Positions 8,354 to 18,921 of a stretch of 62,716 bases of DNA are shown piece by piece. Position 1 is the stretch's first letter. Every line of letters starts with the position of its first letter. The notes under the pieces are model-generated. The model saw nothing but the letters and a program-made list of their open reading frames with translations. It was not told the origin of the DNA and made no database searches. Position numbers and translations under genes: made by a program. The DNA is from Caballeronia udeis (GTDB taxonomy: Bacteria; Pseudomonadota; Gammaproteobacteria; Burkholderiales; Burkholderiaceae), in assembly GCF_001544555.2 (NCBI RefSeq), contig NZ_FCOK02000057.1:1-62716 (forward strand). Direction: 5' to 3'.

Positions 8354-8797
8354 TCAGGAAGCCCCTGTCTCCGCAGGCCAGGGCCAGCGGCTGAACCGTG
8401 ATTCCGGCTTGCCTTCGTCCGAGGGTATTGGCTGCAAACCTTCCGCAAACCACGCCACGTCGATTCTGCGTTCCTTCACATAACGCTCCCAACCCGCACC
8501 GTTGCCGGCGAAGAGATCGTGCTGCACCGTCGACGCCAGCAATGACCGGTTCAGGTCTTCATCGAGCAGGGTTTTCGGCCAAAGGAAAAACGCGGCGGTC
8601 GCGCGTTCGTTCACCTGTTGCGGGGTCGTGGCGGGATCGAGATATCCGAGCCACGTGAAGCTGGCAAGCGAGTCCTCACGGGCAATTGCATCGCCAAGCG
8701 TGGCGTACTGCCTTGCGTTACGCGACAAGCACGACAGCGCCTCGAGCACATCGCCCAGATGCAGCAACAGCGCACGTCGTTCATAAGCATCTTTCAT
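8354..8797 (-). CDS. Hypothetical protein, 147 residues
   Basis: I do not recognise the family. The protein is acidic in its N-terminal half and mostly helical, with no signal peptide, membrane segment or metal motif. A C-terminal stretch is rich in Trp and Pro (SRFSRWPWPAETGAS). It has a good GGAG 7 bases before its ATG and codon use like its neighbours, so it is probably real. It stands alone between the ABC ATPase (convergent) and the glxA-like regulator. Confidence 0.6.
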   Translation of the reverse strand: MKDAYERRALLLHLGDVLEALSCLSRNARQYATLGDAIAREDSLASFTWLGYLDPATTPQQVNERATAAFFLWPKTLLDEDLNRSLLASTVQHDLFAGNGAGWERYVKERRIDVAWFAEGLQPIPSDEGKPESRFSRWPWPAETGAS

Positions 8798-8978
8798 TCA
8801 AATCTCCAGATTTATTGGACCGGGTCCGAGCGATTCGTCCACGGTCATTCCCTCACGGTGTGACTTGTCCCGAGAGTATCGATAAAGTTGGCGGCTCACT
8901 CGCGGGTGCTCGTGTGCTGCTTGAGCATGAAGTGATCCAGCCTGCGGTCAAGCGGCAGCACGAGTTCGCGAGCCATGT

Positions 8979-9950
8979 TCAAGCGTTCGTCCCGAGCTCC
9001 TGAAAGCTCATACGATAATCATTCGGCGACACGCCCAGGCGTTGCCGGAACACAATTCTCATACGGTCCGCCGTGCCGAATCCACACTCGTACGCAATGG
9101 TTTTCAACGGCGACTCGCTGCTTTCCAATGCGTTGCGCGCGGCATCAATGCGCGCGCGCTCCACGAAATCATGCGGCGTCACGCCCGTCTCCTCGACGAA
9201 TGCACGTGCGAAATTGCGCTCGCTCATGCCCGCGATCTGCGCCAGCTTTTCAACCGTCATCCGTTCGCCAATATGCTCCATCACGTATGCCTGCACCTTC
9301 GCTGCGGGAGACGTCTCGTCGGCAGGCGCGCTCAGGTACGGGCTGAATTGCGACTGCCCGCCGCGGCGCTGCGCAAATACCACGAGCCGCTTGGCAACCG
9401 CGAGCGCAATACGCGGGCCATGATCTTCAGCGACAAGCGAGAGCGCGACATCAATCCCCGCCGTCACGCCCGCCGATGTCACCAGGTTGGCGTCGCGAAT
9501 ATGAATGCGGTCGAGCTCGACCCGGGCCAGCGGAAATTGCCGCGCGAGTTGCGGCGCATTCTGCCAGTGCGTTGTGACATGACGGCCATCGATCAGACCG
9601 GCATGACCGAGCGCGAACGCACCCGTGCAGATGGAACCGTAGCGCTCGCAATGCGAAGCAACTTCACGCAGCCACGTGCCCAGGCGCGGATCGGGAGGAT
9701 CGGAAGGCAGCCCCGGACCACCCGCCACGAGGGCGATGTCGTAACGCTGATGCGGCGCGTCGTATGTCACGTCCGCGAGCATCCGCGTGCCGTTCGACGC
9801 GCGCACCGGCGTGTTGTCGAGGCTGACCAGGGTGATCGTGTACCCCTGATCCGGCGCGACGAAACCGTTCGCTTCTGCGAATACGTCGAGTGGACCCGCG
9901 ACATCGAGCGCCTGCACTTGCGGAAAAATCGCGATGGCGACGCTACGCAT
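8979..9950 (-). CDS. GlxA-type AraC regulator with DJ-1/PfpI domain
   Basis: Transcription factor of 323 residues with two parts: an N-terminal DJ-1/PfpI (class I amidotransferase-like) domain with the nucleophile-elbow cysteine in SICTGAFALG (about residue 108), and a C-terminal double-HTH AraC domain (about 220-318, MTVEKLAQIAGMSERNFARA and CGFGTADRMRIVFRQRLG). ATG 9950 is chosen over an upstream TTG because GGAG lies 9 bases before it. It is divergent from the HD-domain gene across 266 bases and is the likely regulator of that gene. Confidence 0.92.
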   Translation of the reverse strand: MRSVAIAIFPQVQALDVAGPLDVFAEANGFVAPDQGYTITLVSLDNTPVRASNGTRMLADVTYDAPHQRYDIALVAGGPGLPSDPPDPRLGTWLREVASHCERYGSICTGAFALGHAGLIDGRHVTTHWQNAPQLARQFPLARVELDRIHIRDANLVTSAGVTAGIDVALSLVAEDHGPRIALAVAKRLVVFAQRRGGQSQFSPYLSAPADETSPAAKVQAYVMEHIGERMTVEKLAQIAGMSERNFARAFVEETGVTPHDFVERARIDAARNALESSESPLKTIAYECGFGTADRMRIVFRQRLGVSPNDYRMSFQELGTNA

Positions 9951-10216
9951 GAAGTCTTGCTCCAATTAGGGAAAAGGGCTGTTTTTTCACGCGTCTTACC
10001 CACGTTTTGTAAGCTTGGCAGGAGACGCCGTGCGGTTGGCAGACTTCGACGGACCCATTGCGTTGCCGCCATGACCGCTCGCGGCGACACTGGCTTCGTC
10101 GTCCACACCCCTTTCGCTTCTCCCGATGACCCACGCGGAACTGAGCATTTTAGCAAGGTGCTCACGGCATCGAGCGCGGCATCGAGGACAAGCGCACCAT
10201 TCAAGGAGCAATGAAC

Positions 10217-10906
10217 ATGACCACGACCATCGCCGGCATCCGCGTTCCAGACAGCGCCATGGCGCGCGCCGCAACCGAACTCGTTCGCGATACCGAGCCG
10301 GACCTGCTGTATAACCACTCGCGCCGCGTGTTCCTGTTTGGCGCGTTGACCGGCGAGCGTCGCAAGCTCGCCTACGACGCAGAGCTGCTCTACATCGGCG
10401 CGATGTTCCATGACATGGGCCTGATCGATGCGTACAGCAGCCCGAATGATCGCTTCGAAGTGGACGGTGCGAACGCCGCGCGTGACTTCCTCAAGGGTTA
10501 TGGCATTAACGAGCACGACATAGAACAGGTTTGGGATTCGATCGCGCTGCACACCACCCCCGGGATTCCGCAGCACAAGAAGCCGGTCGTCGCGCTGGTC
10601 ACGGCGGGCGTGGAGATGGACGTGCTCGGCCTCGCTTACGACGAGTTCACCGAGTCCCAGCGCAAGCAGGTCATTGCTGTGCATCCGCGCGAGGTGAACT
10701 TCAAGGAAGGGATCATCGATGCATTCGCTCACGGCACGATCAAGAAGCCTGAGACCACGTTCGGCAACGTGAAAGCCGATGTCCTCGCACTCAAGGATCC
10801 CACCTACAAGCGCCTCAATTTCTGCAGCCTGATCCTGGGGTCGTCGTGGAATGACAGCGCGGCGGGATGCGCGCATTGCAGCGATCCGGCGCATAACCAT
10901 CATTGA
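10217..10906 (+). CDS. HD-domain hydrolase, cyanamide-hydratase-like
   Basis: A 229-residue metal-dependent HD-superfamily protein. Visible ligands are His in YNHSRRV (residue 34), the HD pair in AMFHDMG (65-66) and a further His in IALHTTPGI (112). The NHSRRVFLFG opening resembles fungal/bacterial cyanamide hydratases and Ddi2/Urg-like HD proteins more than nucleotidases. The end is unusual: a Cys/His cluster (CAHCSDPAHNHH). ATG 10217 is preferred to ATG 10211 because the AAGGAG (10203-10208) is then 8 bases away. The substrate is unknown. Linkage to a GlxA regulator suggests a small nitrile, cyanamide or amide compound, but that is inference. Confidence 0.85.
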   Translation: MTTTIAGIRVPDSAMARAATELVRDTEPDLLYNHSRRVFLFGALTGERRKLAYDAELLYIGAMFHDMGLIDAYSSPNDRFEVDGANAARDFLKGYGINEHDIEQVWDSIALHTTPGIPQHKKPVVALVTAGVEMDVLGLAYDEFTESQRKQVIAVHPREVNFKEGIIDAFAHGTIKKPETTFGNVKADVLALKDPTYKRLNFCSLILGSSWNDSAAGCAHCSDPAHNHH

Positions 10907-10922
10907 TCCAGCGGGTCTGAAT

Positions 10923-10946
10923 GGCCGCCCCTCTACTGGAGCGGCC
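10923..10946 (+). terminator. Weak hairpin after the HD-domain gene
   Basis: GGCCGC and GCGGCC pair around a 12-base loop, followed by CGTTTAT. The stem is only 6 bp and the T-run is poor. Confidence 0.35.
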
Positions 10947-11113
10947 CGTTTATCGCTAAAACAGATAAGCGTATGGGATTTGGTTCGTTGACCTGGTTCG
11001 CACGGCATTTTAGATTCGACGTCTAACTTGGGCTCTTGCGGCGTATTCTCTTGGTGAATCACCGCCGCTCCGCCCAAAGCGTTCCCGCCCCGAATTGAAT
11101 TAACGAGTCCCTC

Positions 11114-11989
11114 GTGACAACCTTATCCCCACGCCAGACCCTCGAGATCACGCCATTTGAAGGCTCGCCGCTGGGCGCTGAAGTGATAGGTCTTGACCTG
11201 AGCCAGCCGCTTGCAGACGAAGACTTCAAGCGCATCCATCGCGCTCATCTCGATCATCACGTGGTCGTGTTCCGCGACCAGCGCATCACGCCCGAGCAGC
11301 ACATCAGCTTCAGCCGCCGTTTCGGTCCGCTGCAAATCCACGTGCTGCACCAGTTCCAGTTGACCGGCCACCCGGAAATCCTGATCGTCTCCAACATCAT
11401 GGAAAACGGCAAGCCGATCGGTCTCGGCGATGCCGGGCATTTCTGGCACTCCGACCTGTCGTACAAGGAAACGCCAAGCCTCGGTTCCTTGCTGCACGCG
11501 CAGGAATTGCCCGCGGAAGGCGGCGACACGCTGTTCGCCAACATGCATCTGGCATGGGATACGCTGCCGCAAGCGCTCCGCGACGCCGTCGAAGGACGCT
11601 CTGCCGAGCACACCTACCTGGCGAAATACGCCGAGTTGCAAAAGCGCAGCCCGTGGCGCCCCAACCTCTCCGCCGAGCAGATCGCGCAGGTAAAACCGGT
11701 TGTGCATCCGATCGTGCGCACACATCCGGAGACCGGCCGCAAGGCGTTGTTCGTGAGCGAGCATTTCACTACGCGCGTGATCGGCTTGCCGGAAGACGAG
11801 AGCCGCGACCTGCTGCAAGCCCTCTTCGAGCACAGCGTTCGCGACGAGCATCTCTACCGGCATGCATGGCGCGAGCACGACCTCGTCTTCTGGGACAACC
11901 GCTCACTCATGCACCTCGCAGCGGGCACGCCCGATCATCTGCGCAGAAAGATGTATAGAACGACGATAGAAGGCGATACGCCGTTCTGA
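11114..11989 (+). CDS. TauD/TfdA-family Fe(II)/2-oxoglutarate dioxygenase
   Basis: Oxidises a substrate with 2-oxoglutarate and O2. Taurine and other sulfonates are the classic TauD substrates. The 291 residues keep the facial triad: H112 and D114 in HFWHSDLSYKE and H267 in DNRSLMHLA, plus the Arg-rich C-terminal segment (RRKMYRTTI) that binds 2-oxoglutarate. It starts at GTG 11114. It lies 55 bases upstream of a sulfonate-type ABC importer on the same strand, so uptake and cleavage of an organosulfur compound is a reasonable inference. Other TauD substrates are possible. Confidence 0.9.
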   Translation: MTTLSPRQTLEITPFEGSPLGAEVIGLDLSQPLADEDFKRIHRAHLDHHVVVFRDQRITPEQHISFSRRFGPLQIHVLHQFQLTGHPEILIVSNIMENGKPIGLGDAGHFWHSDLSYKETPSLGSLLHAQELPAEGGDTLFANMHLAWDTLPQALRDAVEGRSAEHTYLAKYAELQKRSPWRPNLSAEQIAQVKPVVHPIVRTHPETGRKALFVSEHFTTRVIGLPEDESRDLLQALFEHSVRDEHLYRHAWREHDLVFWDNRSLMHLAAGTPDHLRRKMYRTTIEGDTPF

Positions 11990-12044
11990 GCATCCACACG
12001 TCCTGCTTCGACTTCAATTCTAAAAACACTTCTTCGGACTTTCG

Positions 12045-13118
12045 ATGCCGTTTTCGTTCTCGCTTGCGTCCCTTCCCCGGCGGGGACGTCGGGGTTCCCG
12101 TTCGTCGCTGCGCGCCTTTACTGCGGCACTTGTCTCGTTCGCCGTTGCCATCTCGTCGCTCGGCACGGCCACGCCCGCGCACGCCGAGGGCACCCTCCGT
12201 ATCGCAGAGCAGTTCGGCGTGGTGTATCTCCTGCTGAACGTCGCGCGCGACCAGAAGCTGATCGAGCAGGAAGGCAAGAAGGCCGGCGTCGACATCAAGG
12301 TGGACTGGCTGAAGTTGTCGGGTGGCGCGGCGGTCAACGACGCGCTGTTGTCCGGTTCCATCGACATCGCAGCAGCCGGCGTCGGTCCGCTGATGACGAT
12401 CTGGGACCGCACGCACGGCAAGCAGAACGTAAAGGCCGTGGCCTCGCTCGGCAACCTGCCGTACTACCTCGTATCGAATAATCCGAACGTGAAGACCATC
12501 GCGGATTTCACGGAGAAGGACCGCATTGCGGTGCCGGCGGTGTCGGTGTCCGTGCAATCGCGCGTGCTGCAATTCGCCGCCGCAAAGCGCTGGGGCGACA
12601 AGGACTACGATCACCTGGACAAGCTGACTCAAGCCGTTCCGCATCCTGATGCCGCCGCGGCGATCATTGCGGGCGGGACGGAGATCACCGGACACTTCGG
12701 CAATCCGCCGTTCCAGGAACAGGAACTCGCGGGTAATCCGAAAGCGCACATCGTGCTGAATTCCTACGACGTCCTCGGCGGTCCCAGTTCGGCCACCGTG
12801 CTTTATGCGACCGAAAAATTCCGCGATAACAACCCGAAGACGTATCGCGCATTCATCGCTGCGCTCGCGGATGCCGCGCGCTTTGTCTCGGCGAATCCGG
12901 AAGCGGCTGCGGACACCTATATCCGCGTGAACAATGCCAGGATCGATCGCAAGCTGCTGATCGGGATCATCAAGAATCCGGACACGCAGTTCAAGATCAC
13001 GCCGCAAAATACGCTCGGGCTCGCCCAGTTCATGTACCGGGTCGGCGCGATAAAGAACGAGCCAAAGTCATGGCAAGACTATTTCTTCGCCGATCCGGCG
13101 CTAGGCAACGGAAGCTGA
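12045..13118 (+). CDS. ABC transporter substrate-binding protein, SsuA/TauA/NMT1 type
   Basis: Periplasmic binding protein of 357 residues. It has a long signal peptide (charged n-region with many Arg, cleavage after THPAHA-like ATPAHA, about residue 48) and an NMT1/SsuA-like lobe (LRIAEQFGVVYLLLNVARD, GGAAVNDALLSGSIDIAAAG). It follows the TauD gene and precedes the ATPase and permease genes, the usual partners for sulfonate, taurine or nitrate uptake. The ligand is not fixed by sequence. Confidence 0.9.
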   Translation: MPFSFSLASLPRRGRRGSRSSLRAFTAALVSFAVAISSLGTATPAHAEGTLRIAEQFGVVYLLLNVARDQKLIEQEGKKAGVDIKVDWLKLSGGAAVNDALLSGSIDIAAAGVGPLMTIWDRTHGKQNVKAVASLGNLPYYLVSNNPNVKTIADFTEKDRIAVPAVSVSVQSRVLQFAAAKRWGDKDYDHLDKLTQAVPHPDAAAAIIAGGTEITGHFGNPPFQEQELAGNPKAHIVLNSYDVLGGPSSATVLYATEKFRDNNPKTYRAFIAALADAARFVSANPEAAADTYIRVNNARIDRKLLIGIIKNPDTQFKITPQNTLGLAQFMYRVGAIKNEPKSWQDYFFADPALGNGS

Positions 13119-13313
13119 ACCTGCGCCTGATGCATGGCCAGGTTTTGACAACGCCCGCGACGCAGTTCACGCCCGCGAGCGTTTTTTCGACTATCGCTCG
13201 AACATAAAATCACGGCACTGGAGCGCCAAAACCGTTGCTTATGCGTCGGCGTGTTTTGAATATGCTCAATGATTGGTTCACTCGCGCGAGGCGCCCCGCT
13301 AAGGTCGTGTTTT

Positions 13314-14162
13314 ATGCATGAATGCACAGCCATGGCCGCCAATCCTACCGTTCTCTATCCGCCACCCGGGCCCAGTGATGCTCCCGCGACAAGCGCGAAG
13401 CTTCTCACCGTCGATAACGTCAGCCTCGAGTATCGTACCCGCGAGCGGATCGTGCGCGCGACGCATGAGGTCAGCTTCGACGTGTACGGCGGCGACCGTT
13501 TCGTGCTGCTCGGACCCTCGGGTTGCGGCAAGTCGACGCTGCTGAAAGCGGTAGCCGGCTTCATTGAACCCACCGCAGGGGCCATCCGGATCGACGACAA
13601 GCCGGTGCGAGGTCCCGGCACGGATCGCATTGTCCTGTTCCAGGAATTCGATCAATTGCCGCCATGGAAAACCGTGCTGCAAAACGTGGCCTTTCCGTTG
13701 CGTGTCGCCAAGAAACTGAGCCGCGCGGAAGCCCGCGAACGGGCCCTGCATTTCCTCGACAAGGTCGGCCTCGCTGCATTCGCCGATGCCTACCCGCACA
13801 CCCTTTCCGGTGGCATGAAGCAGCGCGTTGCAATCGCTCGCGCATTGGCGATGCAACCCCGCGTGCTGCTGATGGACGAACCATTCGCCGCGCTCGACGC
13901 ACTCACGCGCCGCAAGATGCAGGAGGAACTGCTGCGCTTATGGGACGAGGCGAGTTTCACGCTGCTGTTCGTCACGCACTCGATCGAGGAAGCGCTGATT
14001 GTTGGCAACCGCATCTTGCTGCTGACGCCGCATCCCGGCCGGGTTCGCGCCGAGTTGAACAGCCACCAGTTCACCAAGGACAGCTCGGGACGCAACGACT
14101 TTCAGCAGAGTGTCGCGCGCATTCATCGGCTGCTGTTTGAAGACACGGAGGCGGTTCAATGA
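13314..14162 (+). CDS. ABC transporter ATPase, TauB/SsuB type
   Basis: ATPase of the sulfonate-type importer, 282 residues. Walker A is GPSGCGKST, the Q-loop is IVLFQEFDQLPPWKTVLQNV, the signature is LSGGMKQR and Walker B is VLLMDEPFAALDALTR. ATG 13314 has AAGG about 9 bases before it. ATG 13332 is an alternative. Its stop overlaps the permease start in ATGA (14159-14162). About 195 bases separate it from the binding-protein gene, more than usual within an operon. Confidence 0.93.
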   Translation: MHECTAMAANPTVLYPPPGPSDAPATSAKLLTVDNVSLEYRTRERIVRATHEVSFDVYGGDRFVLLGPSGCGKSTLLKAVAGFIEPTAGAIRIDDKPVRGPGTDRIVLFQEFDQLPPWKTVLQNVAFPLRVAKKLSRAEARERALHFLDKVGLAAFADAYPHTLSGGMKQRVAIARALAMQPRVLLMDEPFAALDALTRRKMQEELLRLWDEASFTLLFVTHSIEEALIVGNRILLLTPHPGRVRAELNSHQFTKDSSGRNDFQQSVARIHRLLFEDTEAVQ

Positions 14163-15058
14163 GCACGCCGGCTATCCCATCGTTCGAATCCGTCGCGCCT
14201 GTGCCGCCGATTCGCGAAGAATACGAATGCATTCCCGAACCGCTGCAGGATGTCGCCGTGGAAGCGCCCCTGCCGTTCGGGAAGCGGCTTTCGAATCAGA
14301 CGTGGTTACGCAAGGCGTTGATCGCCCTGGTCCTGATCGGGATCTGGGAAGCGGCCGCGCGTGCAGTCGGCAACGACCTGCTGCTACCGACCTTCACCGA
14401 TACATTCACCGCCTTCGTGCAGGGCATCTGGTCGGGGGAGCTGATCGCTAAAACGGCGATCTCCTTGTCCGTGCTGTTGCGAGGTTATCTGCTCGGCGTG
14501 GTGCTTGCGTTCGTGCTGACATCGCTTGCAGTGTCCACGCGTTTTGGCCGGGACCTGCTGTCCATGCTGACTGCCATGTTCAATCCCTTGCCATCCATCG
14601 CGCTGCTGCCCCTTGCATTGTTATGGTTCGGCCTGGGGACCGGGAGTCTGCTGTTCGTGCTCGTGCATTCGGTGCTGTGGCCGCTCGCGTTGAACACCTA
14701 CTCCGGCTTTCAATCCGTACCGGAAACGCTGCGCATGACCGGCCGCAACTATGGGCTCAAAGGCCTTCGGCATGTACTGCTGATCCTGGTTCCCGCAGCC
14801 TTGCCTTCGATCCTCGCCGGGCTTCGCGTGGGCTGGGCCTTTGCATGGCGAACGCTGATTGCGGCGGAGCTGGTGTTCGGCGCCAGTTCCGGGAATGGCG
14901 GCCTCGGCTGGTATATCTTTCAGAACCGTAACGAGCTGTACACCGATAAAGTATTCGCGGGGTTGGCGGCAGTGATCGTGATCGGCCTGGTCGTCGAACA
15001 TCTCGTCTTCGATACCTTCGAACGGCTCACCGTGCGTCGTTGGGGCGTACAGCGTTAG
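14159..15058 (+). CDS. ABC transporter permease, TauC/SsuC type
   Basis: Inner-membrane channel of 299 residues with a 50-residue cytoplasmic N-terminus and about six helices. The ATPase-docking loop reads RNYGLKGLRHVLLILVPAALP, preceded by the SVPETLRMTG segment common to TauC/SsuC proteins. It is the last gene of the dioxygenase/importer block and is coupled to the ATPase gene by a 4-base overlap. Confidence 0.93.
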   Translation: MSTPAIPSFESVAPVPPIREEYECIPEPLQDVAVEAPLPFGKRLSNQTWLRKALIALVLIGIWEAAARAVGNDLLLPTFTDTFTAFVQGIWSGELIAKTAISLSVLLRGYLLGVVLAFVLTSLAVSTRFGRDLLSMLTAMFNPLPSIALLPLALLWFGLGTGSLLFVLVHSVLWPLALNTYSGFQSVPETLRMTGRNYGLKGLRHVLLILVPAALPSILAGLRVGWAFAWRTLIAAELVFGASSGNGGLGWYIFQNRNELYTDKVFAGLAAVIVIGLVVEHLVFDTFERLTVRRWGVQR

Positions 15059-15086
15059 CAGTCCAATCTGCGTGCATCGAAAAAAA

Positions 15087-15108
15087 CCCGCGGGGCGAAC
15101 CCGGCGGG
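15087..15108. terminator. Hairpin between convergent permease and oprD genes
   Basis: CCCGCGGG and CCCGGCGGG repeats pair around GCGAA. The plus-strand side is preceded by an A-run (seven A residues), which would read as a T-run for transcription on the minus strand. Confidence 0.45.
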
Positions 15109-15240
15109 CTGAACGCGTGGTTGAAGATCCACGCGGTCGACTGGGTTGCATGTCGGTGAGCCGCGCCCATCACGCCGCTCACCGCACCCTTTCAGCTATC
15201 CAGCGGCCGTCGACTTTTTAACAGACCCTCAAAACACGCT

Positions 15241-16647
15241 TTAAAACACGTTCACCGGGACATTCACCATCAAACGATAAACATCACTGGTGGAATCCGA
15301 GTAGTACTTGCTGCCGTGGTGATGCATGTAATAGAACTTGGCAGTCGTTCCCTTCAGTTTTCCCGAGCCAAACGTATAAGACGGGATGAAACCGAACTCA
15401 TAATGGGTGCCGTGAACCGGTTCACCATTCTTCCAATAGAGATCATGCAGTGCGCTCGATGAATCGGCGTATCGGTTCGCCATGTCGGATGCATCCGCAC
15501 CCCATCCATACGCGGTCCACATCGTCATTTTCAGACCCGGAACACCGTACCGGCTCATGTTAACCGTGTAGCTGAGCGACAAGGACTTTTCGTGCGGCGC
15601 GTTGTAGTCGACATCCAGTGAATTCGCCAGATAATCTCCTGCCGACTGACCGACATAATCGAAGAACTGGTTGCTCGCGATCTGCTGGAATCCCAAGGCT
15701 ACCGTATGCGCGTTGTGCGTTCCCGAGAGCTGCAAGCTATACGCGTGGTTATTGATGGAGCCCTCGCGACTCTGCCCCACGTCGTGGGTGTAGTAATACG
15801 TCAGGCCGCCCGTCCAGCGAATCTGCGACGGGTCACCAATGCTGCGCGAGAGCGACAGATAATATTGATCCCACACGTTTTCAGCGCGGCTTCCGTATAA
15901 CGACACGGCGGTGTCGTCATTGGGCGTGTAGTCGCCGCCCGCGAACGTGAAGCGGCTGAAGTGCGTCCCGCCGTACTCGGTCGACAACGACGAGACACTG
16001 GTCTGACCGCGGGCCAGCACCGCGTCCACACTACCCGCCTTGAGCGTCAGGTTCTTGATCTCCTCACTTGCGACGGAAACGCCGCGGTAAGTTGGCGGCA
16101 GTGCGCGGTTATCGTGGGGAACAAGAAAAGGATTATCGAATAACTGCTGACCATATTTGACAACCGTATTCGATACCCGCGCTTTCACGTCCCACACGCC
16201 CGGGTACGTCCAGGCAAGCTGGTTTTGCCCAGTTTGCCCGTCGTGATTCAAATGCACGCGGTTGCCGGCGCCTTGTCCGCCGTTCAGCTTGAACGCGCTG
16301 AACAACGACGCATCAAAACCGACGCCGAATAATCCGCGCGTATACCCCGATTCAAATACCGCCTGATTGCCAAGAACCGAAGCATCCTTCTTTTTGATAC
16401 CGTCCGCTTCGAAGTGTTCGGTATAACTGCGAAACAGAAGGTTTAAATGTGAATCTTCGATAAACCCCTGGGACTTCGCCTGATTACTGATCGGCGCATC
16501 CGCTTCGGAATTCGGCGGAGAGCTGGGAGGCGCCTCAGTATGTCGTGTTGCAACATCGTCATCGTCCGCAAATGCGGACATGGCGGGGCTCATCAAACCA
16601 CTGAAAACAATTAGAGATAGAGCGAGTGAACGTTTTTGTTGTTTCAT
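15241..16647 (-). CDS. OprD-family outer-membrane porin
   Basis: Substrate-selective outer-membrane channel, 468 residues. It has a signal peptide (cleavage after AFA, about residue 27), an acidic linker, then alternating beta-strands from GFIEDSHLNLLFRSYTEHFEA to the C-terminal YRLMVNVPVNVF with terminal Phe, as needed for Bam-dependent insertion. OprD proteins admit amino acids, peptides or small acids. It lies next to the dpp importer (same strand, downstream) and the TauABC importer (convergent), so either could be its partner. Confidence 0.9.
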   Translation of the reverse strand: MKQQKRSLALSLIVFSGLMSPAMSAFADDDDVATRHTEAPPSSPPNSEADAPISNQAKSQGFIEDSHLNLLFRSYTEHFEADGIKKKDASVLGNQAVFESGYTRGLFGVGFDASLFSAFKLNGGQGAGNRVHLNHDGQTGQNQLAWTYPGVWDVKARVSNTVVKYGQQLFDNPFLVPHDNRALPPTYRGVSVASEEIKNLTLKAGSVDAVLARGQTSVSSLSTEYGGTHFSRFTFAGGDYTPNDDTAVSLYGSRAENVWDQYYLSLSRSIGDPSQIRWTGGLTYYYTHDVGQSREGSINNHAYSLQLSGTHNAHTVALGFQQIASNQFFDYVGQSAGDYLANSLDVDYNAPHEKSLSLSYTVNMSRYGVPGLKMTMWTAYGWGADASDMANRYADSSSALHDLYWKNGEPVHGTHYEFGFIPSYTFGSGKLKGTTAKFYYMHHHGSKYYSDSTSDVYRLMVNVPVNVF

Positions 16648-16941
16648 GTGCTTGTCTCTTAATTCTTATGGACAGCGAGTAAAGAGGCCGATGGCCGTTC
16701 TCATATAATTTCAGCGCGAGCGAAAACACTCACGCCGGGCTCGGAACGACGCACCGGAGGGTTGTGACTGCAGGAACTGCGGGAACGACAGGGATTACGG
16801 GGACTACGGGGACTACGAAAGCGTCACGATTGGCCGAACGACTCCCCGGCCCCGTCAAGAACGGGGACCATCGGCTTTCGCAGGGGTGTCGAAACGGCGG
16901 CTAAGTCAGGTGCTAAGTCAGGCAATAAGTCAGGCGAGTGA
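16648..16941. other. Intergenic region with short tandem repeats
   Basis: It contains three GGGACTACG-like units (about 16790-16817), a hairpin-forming CCCCG...CGGGG pair (16854-16866), and three to four TAAGTCAGG units (16911-16935) directly after the dppF stop. No coding sequence or clear T-tailed terminator is visible. Confidence 0.6.
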
Positions 16942-17917
16942 TCAGGCTAATAGGCAGGCTGCCGCGACTCCATGTTCAAGCGTGCGCAGCGGCGGCACTT
17001 CAACTGAACAACGCGCCTCCGCTTTGGGGCAACGGGTATGAAAGACACAACCCGTTGGAGGATTGATCGGACTGGGAATGTCGCTGGACAGGATCTGCAC
17101 GACCTTCGTCCGTTCGATAGCCGGATTCGGCACCGGTACCGCTGAGAGCAACGCGCGCGTGTACGGATGCCGGGGACGCGCATAGAGAGAATGCTTGTCG
17201 GCAAGCTCCATGACGTGGCCCAGATACATGACCATCACGCGGTCCGAGATATGCTTGACGACGGCCAGATCGTGCGCGATAAAAATCAGCGCAAGCTTCA
17301 TTTCCTGCTGCAAGGACTTGAGCAGGTTGACGATCTGCGCCTGGATTGACACGTCGAGCGCGGACACGGGTTCGTCGCAGACAATCAGCTTCGGCTCCAC
17401 GATCAACGCACGCGCAATCCCGATACGCTGACATTGGCCGCCTGAAAATTCGTGGGCATAGCGGTTGATCATCTGCTCGCGCAAACCGACCTTCGCCATC
17501 ATTGCGCGCACCCGCTGGTTCATTTCGTCCTTCGACATCTCCGGACGATGTTCACGCAAGGGTTCCGCAATGATCTGCCCCACCGTCATGCGTGGATCGA
17601 GAGACGCCAGCGGATCCTGGAAAATCATCTGGATGTCGCGCCGCACACCGTGCCACTGCTTCGCCGTGGCGCCGCTGAGATCCTTGCCCATCCACACGAT
17701 CTTGCCATGCGTGGCGGGAATGAGGTTGAGGATGGCGCGCGACAAGGTCGACTTGCCGCAGCCCGATTCCCCTACCACACCCAGCGTCTCGCCGGCCTTC
17801 AGGTCGAAACTCACGCCGTCCACGGCCTTCAGCGTGCGCGATGGCGCCCACGGCAACTTGCTCTTCGCCTTGACGTTGAAATGAACCTGGACGTCGCGCA
17901 CGGACAGGATGGTTTGC

Positions 17918-17925
<8 letters not shown>
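16942..17925 (-). CDS. dppF: Dipeptide/oligopeptide ABC transporter ATPase (DppF type)
   Basis: Second ATPase of the peptide importer, 327 residues. Walker A is GESGCGKST, the signature is FSGGQCQR, Walker B is LIVCDEPVSALD, and the oligopeptide-specific C-terminal domain carries Cys residues (PPTGCVFHTRCPKAEARC) like those that bind a cluster in DppD/OppF. The start overlaps the dppD stop by 8 bases. Last gene of the dppA-like, B, C, D, F series. Confidence 0.94.
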
Positions 17926-18916
<991 letters not shown>

Positions 18917-18921
18917 GGTGC

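Noticed and set aside
9996..10274. 92-codon Arg/Cys-rich minus-strand frame in the glxA/HD gap
   Set aside because: It overlaps the HD gene start in antisense, and its composition is that of a shadow frame.
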